DNA of 6,922 nucleotides. Source: Rubritepida sp. GTDB taxonomy: Bacteria > Pseudomonadota > Alphaproteobacteria > Acetobacterales > Acetobacteraceae. Both the position numbers and the translations under genes were made by a program. Of this stretch, positions 5,798-6,922 are shown in pieces (the first letter of the stretch is position 1; every line of letters begins with the position of its first letter). The notes below the pieces were generated by a model that saw only the letters and a program-made list of their open reading frames with translations, was not told where the DNA came from and made no database searches. The stretch covers positions 1-6,922 of the forward strand of contig JAQGHZ010000705.1 in the NCBI GenBank assembly GCA_028291485.1, given 5' to 3'.

Positions 5798-6592
5798 TTA
5801 CCGCTCCTTGAACACCGGCTTGCGCTTCTCGTTGAAGCTGCGGATGCCCTCGATCCGGTCCTCGGTCGGCACCATCCGGTTGTAGGCCTCGATCTCGAAG
5901 CGCATCCCGCTGCGCAGGTCCATCTGCAGGCCGTAATGGATGCTGCGCTTGGCCTGCCGCACCGAGATCGGCGCATTGCCCGCAATCCGCTCGGCCGTCG
6001 CCAGCGCCGCCGGCAGCAGCTCCTCGACCGGGTAGAGCGCGTTGACGATGCCCCAGTCCAGCGCCTGCTGCGCGTTGAAGGGCGTGCCCGTCAGGATGAT
6101 CTCCTTCGCGCGCCGCTCGCCCACGATGCGCGGCAGAGTCTGCGTGCCGCCGGCGCCCGGCATGATGCCGATGGTCACCTCGGTCAGCGCGAAGCGCACG
6201 CCCTCGGCCGCATAGGCGAAGTCCGAGGAGAGCACCATTTCCAGCCCGCCCGCATAGGCATGCCCATTCACCGCCGCGATCACCGGAATCGGGCAGTCCA
6301 GCAGCGCCTGGAAGGCGCGCTCGAAGATCTCGTGCTGAGCCACCCATTGCGCGTCGGTCATGCCGTTGCGCTCCTTGAGGTCGCCGCCCGCGCAGAAGAC
6401 GCGCCCGCCCGTCGCGGTGAAGACCACGCAGCGGACGTCGCCCGGTTCGGCCGCCAGCCCTGTCCAGAGCGCGAGCAGGTCGCGGCCCATCTGCGTGTTC
6501 AGCGCATTCGCGACCTCGGGCCGGTTGAGCCGCGCGACCAGCACATGCGGCGCAGGGGTCTCCAGGGCGATGGTCTCGAAGCTCGGCAGCAT
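5798..6592 (-). CDS. Enoyl-CoA hydratase/isomerase (crotonase) family protein
   Basis: This 264-residue protein is a standard crotonase that most likely hydrates 2-enoyl-CoA to 3-hydroxyacyl-CoA in fatty or organic acid breakdown. The oxyanion-hole blocks are FCAGGDLKE (66-74) and NGHAYAGGLEM (109-119, with Gly115). Both hydratase glutamates are present: Glu118 in AGGLE and Glu138 in ALTEVTIGIMPGAGGTQ, matching Glu144 and Glu164 of the rat enzyme, which supports hydratase over isomerase-only activity. The C-terminal helices end with the usual SFNEKRKPVFKER. The start at 6592 was chosen because AGAGGA lies six bases upstream; an in-frame ATG at 6700 would run into the divergent Bug gene and adds non-homologous residues. 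The gap to hldD is 46 bases with no convincing terminator, and the 98-base gap to the divergent gene holds no clear promoter. The acyl-CoA substrate is not predictable. Confidence 0.92.
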   Translation of the reverse strand: MLPSFETIALETPAPHVLVARLNRPEVANALNTQMGRDLLALWTGLAAEPGDVRCVVFTATGGRVFCAGGDLKERNGMTDAQWVAQHEIFERAFQALLDCPIPVIAAVNGHAYAGGLEMVLSSDFAYAAEGVRFALTEVTIGIMPGAGGTQTLPRIVGERRAKEIILTGTPFNAQQALDWGIVNALYPVEELLPAALATAERIAGNAPISVRQAKRSIHYGLQMDLRSGMRFEIEAYNRMVPTEDRIEGIRSFNEKRKPVFKER

Positions 6593-6690
6593 GGCGGGTC
6601 CTCTGAAACTTGCCGGTTGGCGAATGCCCGGGGATCCCGCAATCTGTCCCGCAAGGCCAAGGGTCACAATCCTGGCCACCGGAGAGAAGC

Positions 6691-6922
6691 ATGTTCCCAC
6701 GCCGAGGCCTGCTGGCCGCCCCCTTCGTCCTTGCGGCCGCGCCCACCCTCGCCCAAAGTTCCAACACTCCCAGCGCCTATCCGCAGCGGCCCGTTCGCGT
6801 GGTGATCCCCTGGCCGCCGGGCCAGGCCACCGACCTCGCCGCGCGCATCGTCATGCAGCGCCTCTCCGAGACCACCGGCCAGCCCTTCGTCGCCGAGAAC
6901 CGCGCCGGCGCCGGCGGCATGA
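6691..6922 (+). CDS. Bug/TctC-family tripartite tricarboxylate transporter substrate-binding protein, N-terminal part (cut by right edge)
   Basis: Seventy-seven codons are present before the window ends; family members are usually about 320 residues. An N-terminal signal peptide is visible: Arg4-Arg5, a hydrophobic stretch LLAAPFVLAAAP (7-18), and likely cleavage after TLA (19-21). The twin Arg followed by Gly-Leu-Leu allows Tat export but is a weak match, so Sec is equally possible. The mature start YPQRPVRVVIPWPPGQATDLAAR (30-52) and GQPFVAENRAGAGG (63-76) are the hallmark Bug-family blocks. These periplasmic proteins bind small organic acids or related molecules, sometimes feeding a TctAB permease and often acting as orphans; the ligand is unknown. 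GGAGAG four bases before the ATG supports this start. It is divergent from the enoyl-CoA hydratase, a pairing that suggests organic-acid uptake and catabolism but does not prove it. Confidence 0.9.
   Translation, partial: MFPRRGLLAAPFVLAAAPTLAQSSNTPSAYPQRPVRVVIPWPPGQATDLAARIVMQRLSETTGQPFVAENRAGAGGM

Noticed and set aside
4720..5985. Upstream extension of the minus-strand UbiK frame through hldD
   Set aside because: It is antisense to hldD with no domain. The UbiK family is about 100 residues, which the 4719 start gives.
6631..6639. GGGATCCC palindrome in the gap between the enoyl-CoA hydratase and Bug genes
   Set aside because: It is a single short palindrome with no second copy or promoter context, and is expected by chance in GC-rich DNA.
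5723..6805. 360-codon plus-strand frame opposite the enoyl-CoA hydratase
   Set aside because: It is antisense to a complete crotonase, has no recognisable domain, and overlaps the Bug gene in another frame.

Overview
The window is very GC-rich, with G or C at most third codon positions and short gaps between genes. It reads like chromosomal DNA of an alphaproteobacterium. The mix of hyuA/hyuB-type genes, a Bug-family binding protein, a UbiK-like protein and an ADP-heptose epimerase would fit Rhodospirillales/Acetobacteraceae (Roseomonas-like). That placement is inferred from gene content and composition, not from a marker gene. I see no mobile element, CRISPR array, tRNA or rRNA.

Layout. (1) Positions 1-3111, minus strand: an operon read right to left of an atypical SDR-family protein, a HyuA-type ATPase subunit and the start of a HyuB-type subunit that runs off the left edge. 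The three frames overlap by a few bases at each junction (GTG-GTGA, then ATGA), so translation is probably coupled. (2) Positions 3229-4206, plus strand: a D-2-hydroxyacid dehydrogenase (glyoxylate/hydroxypyruvate reductase type), divergent from the operon across a 117-base gap with a candidate promoter and small repeated elements. (3) Positions 4207-4425: a convergent gap with hairpins, no recognisable gene, and a possible terminator for the minus-strand gene beyond it. (4) Positions 4426-4719, minus: a 97-residue UbiK/BMFP-family protein. (5) Positions 4789-5751, plus: hldD, the ADP-L-glycero-D-manno-heptose 6-epimerase of LPS core synthesis, divergent from ubiK over only 69 bases and possibly expressed from a leaderless mRNA. 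(6) Positions 5798-6592, minus: an enoyl-CoA hydratase with both catalytic glutamates, convergent with hldD. (7) From 6691, plus: the N-terminal third or so of a Bug/TctC-type periplasmic solute-binding protein, cut by the right edge.

How the genes work together. The SDR-hyuA-hyuB operon looks like a catabolic unit for a small amide, lactam, hydantoin or ketone-type substrate; the substrate cannot be read from sequence. The hydroxyacid dehydrogenase, enoyl-CoA hydratase and Bug protein fit the same carboxylic-acid metabolism theme but are separate transcription units. ubiK (ubiquinone synthesis accessory) and hldD (LPS) are housekeeping genes. I found no convincing undescribed system. The points most worth checking are the SDR lacking the canonical Tyr/Lys pair, the possible leaderless hldD transcript and the repeated elements in the divergent promoter region.
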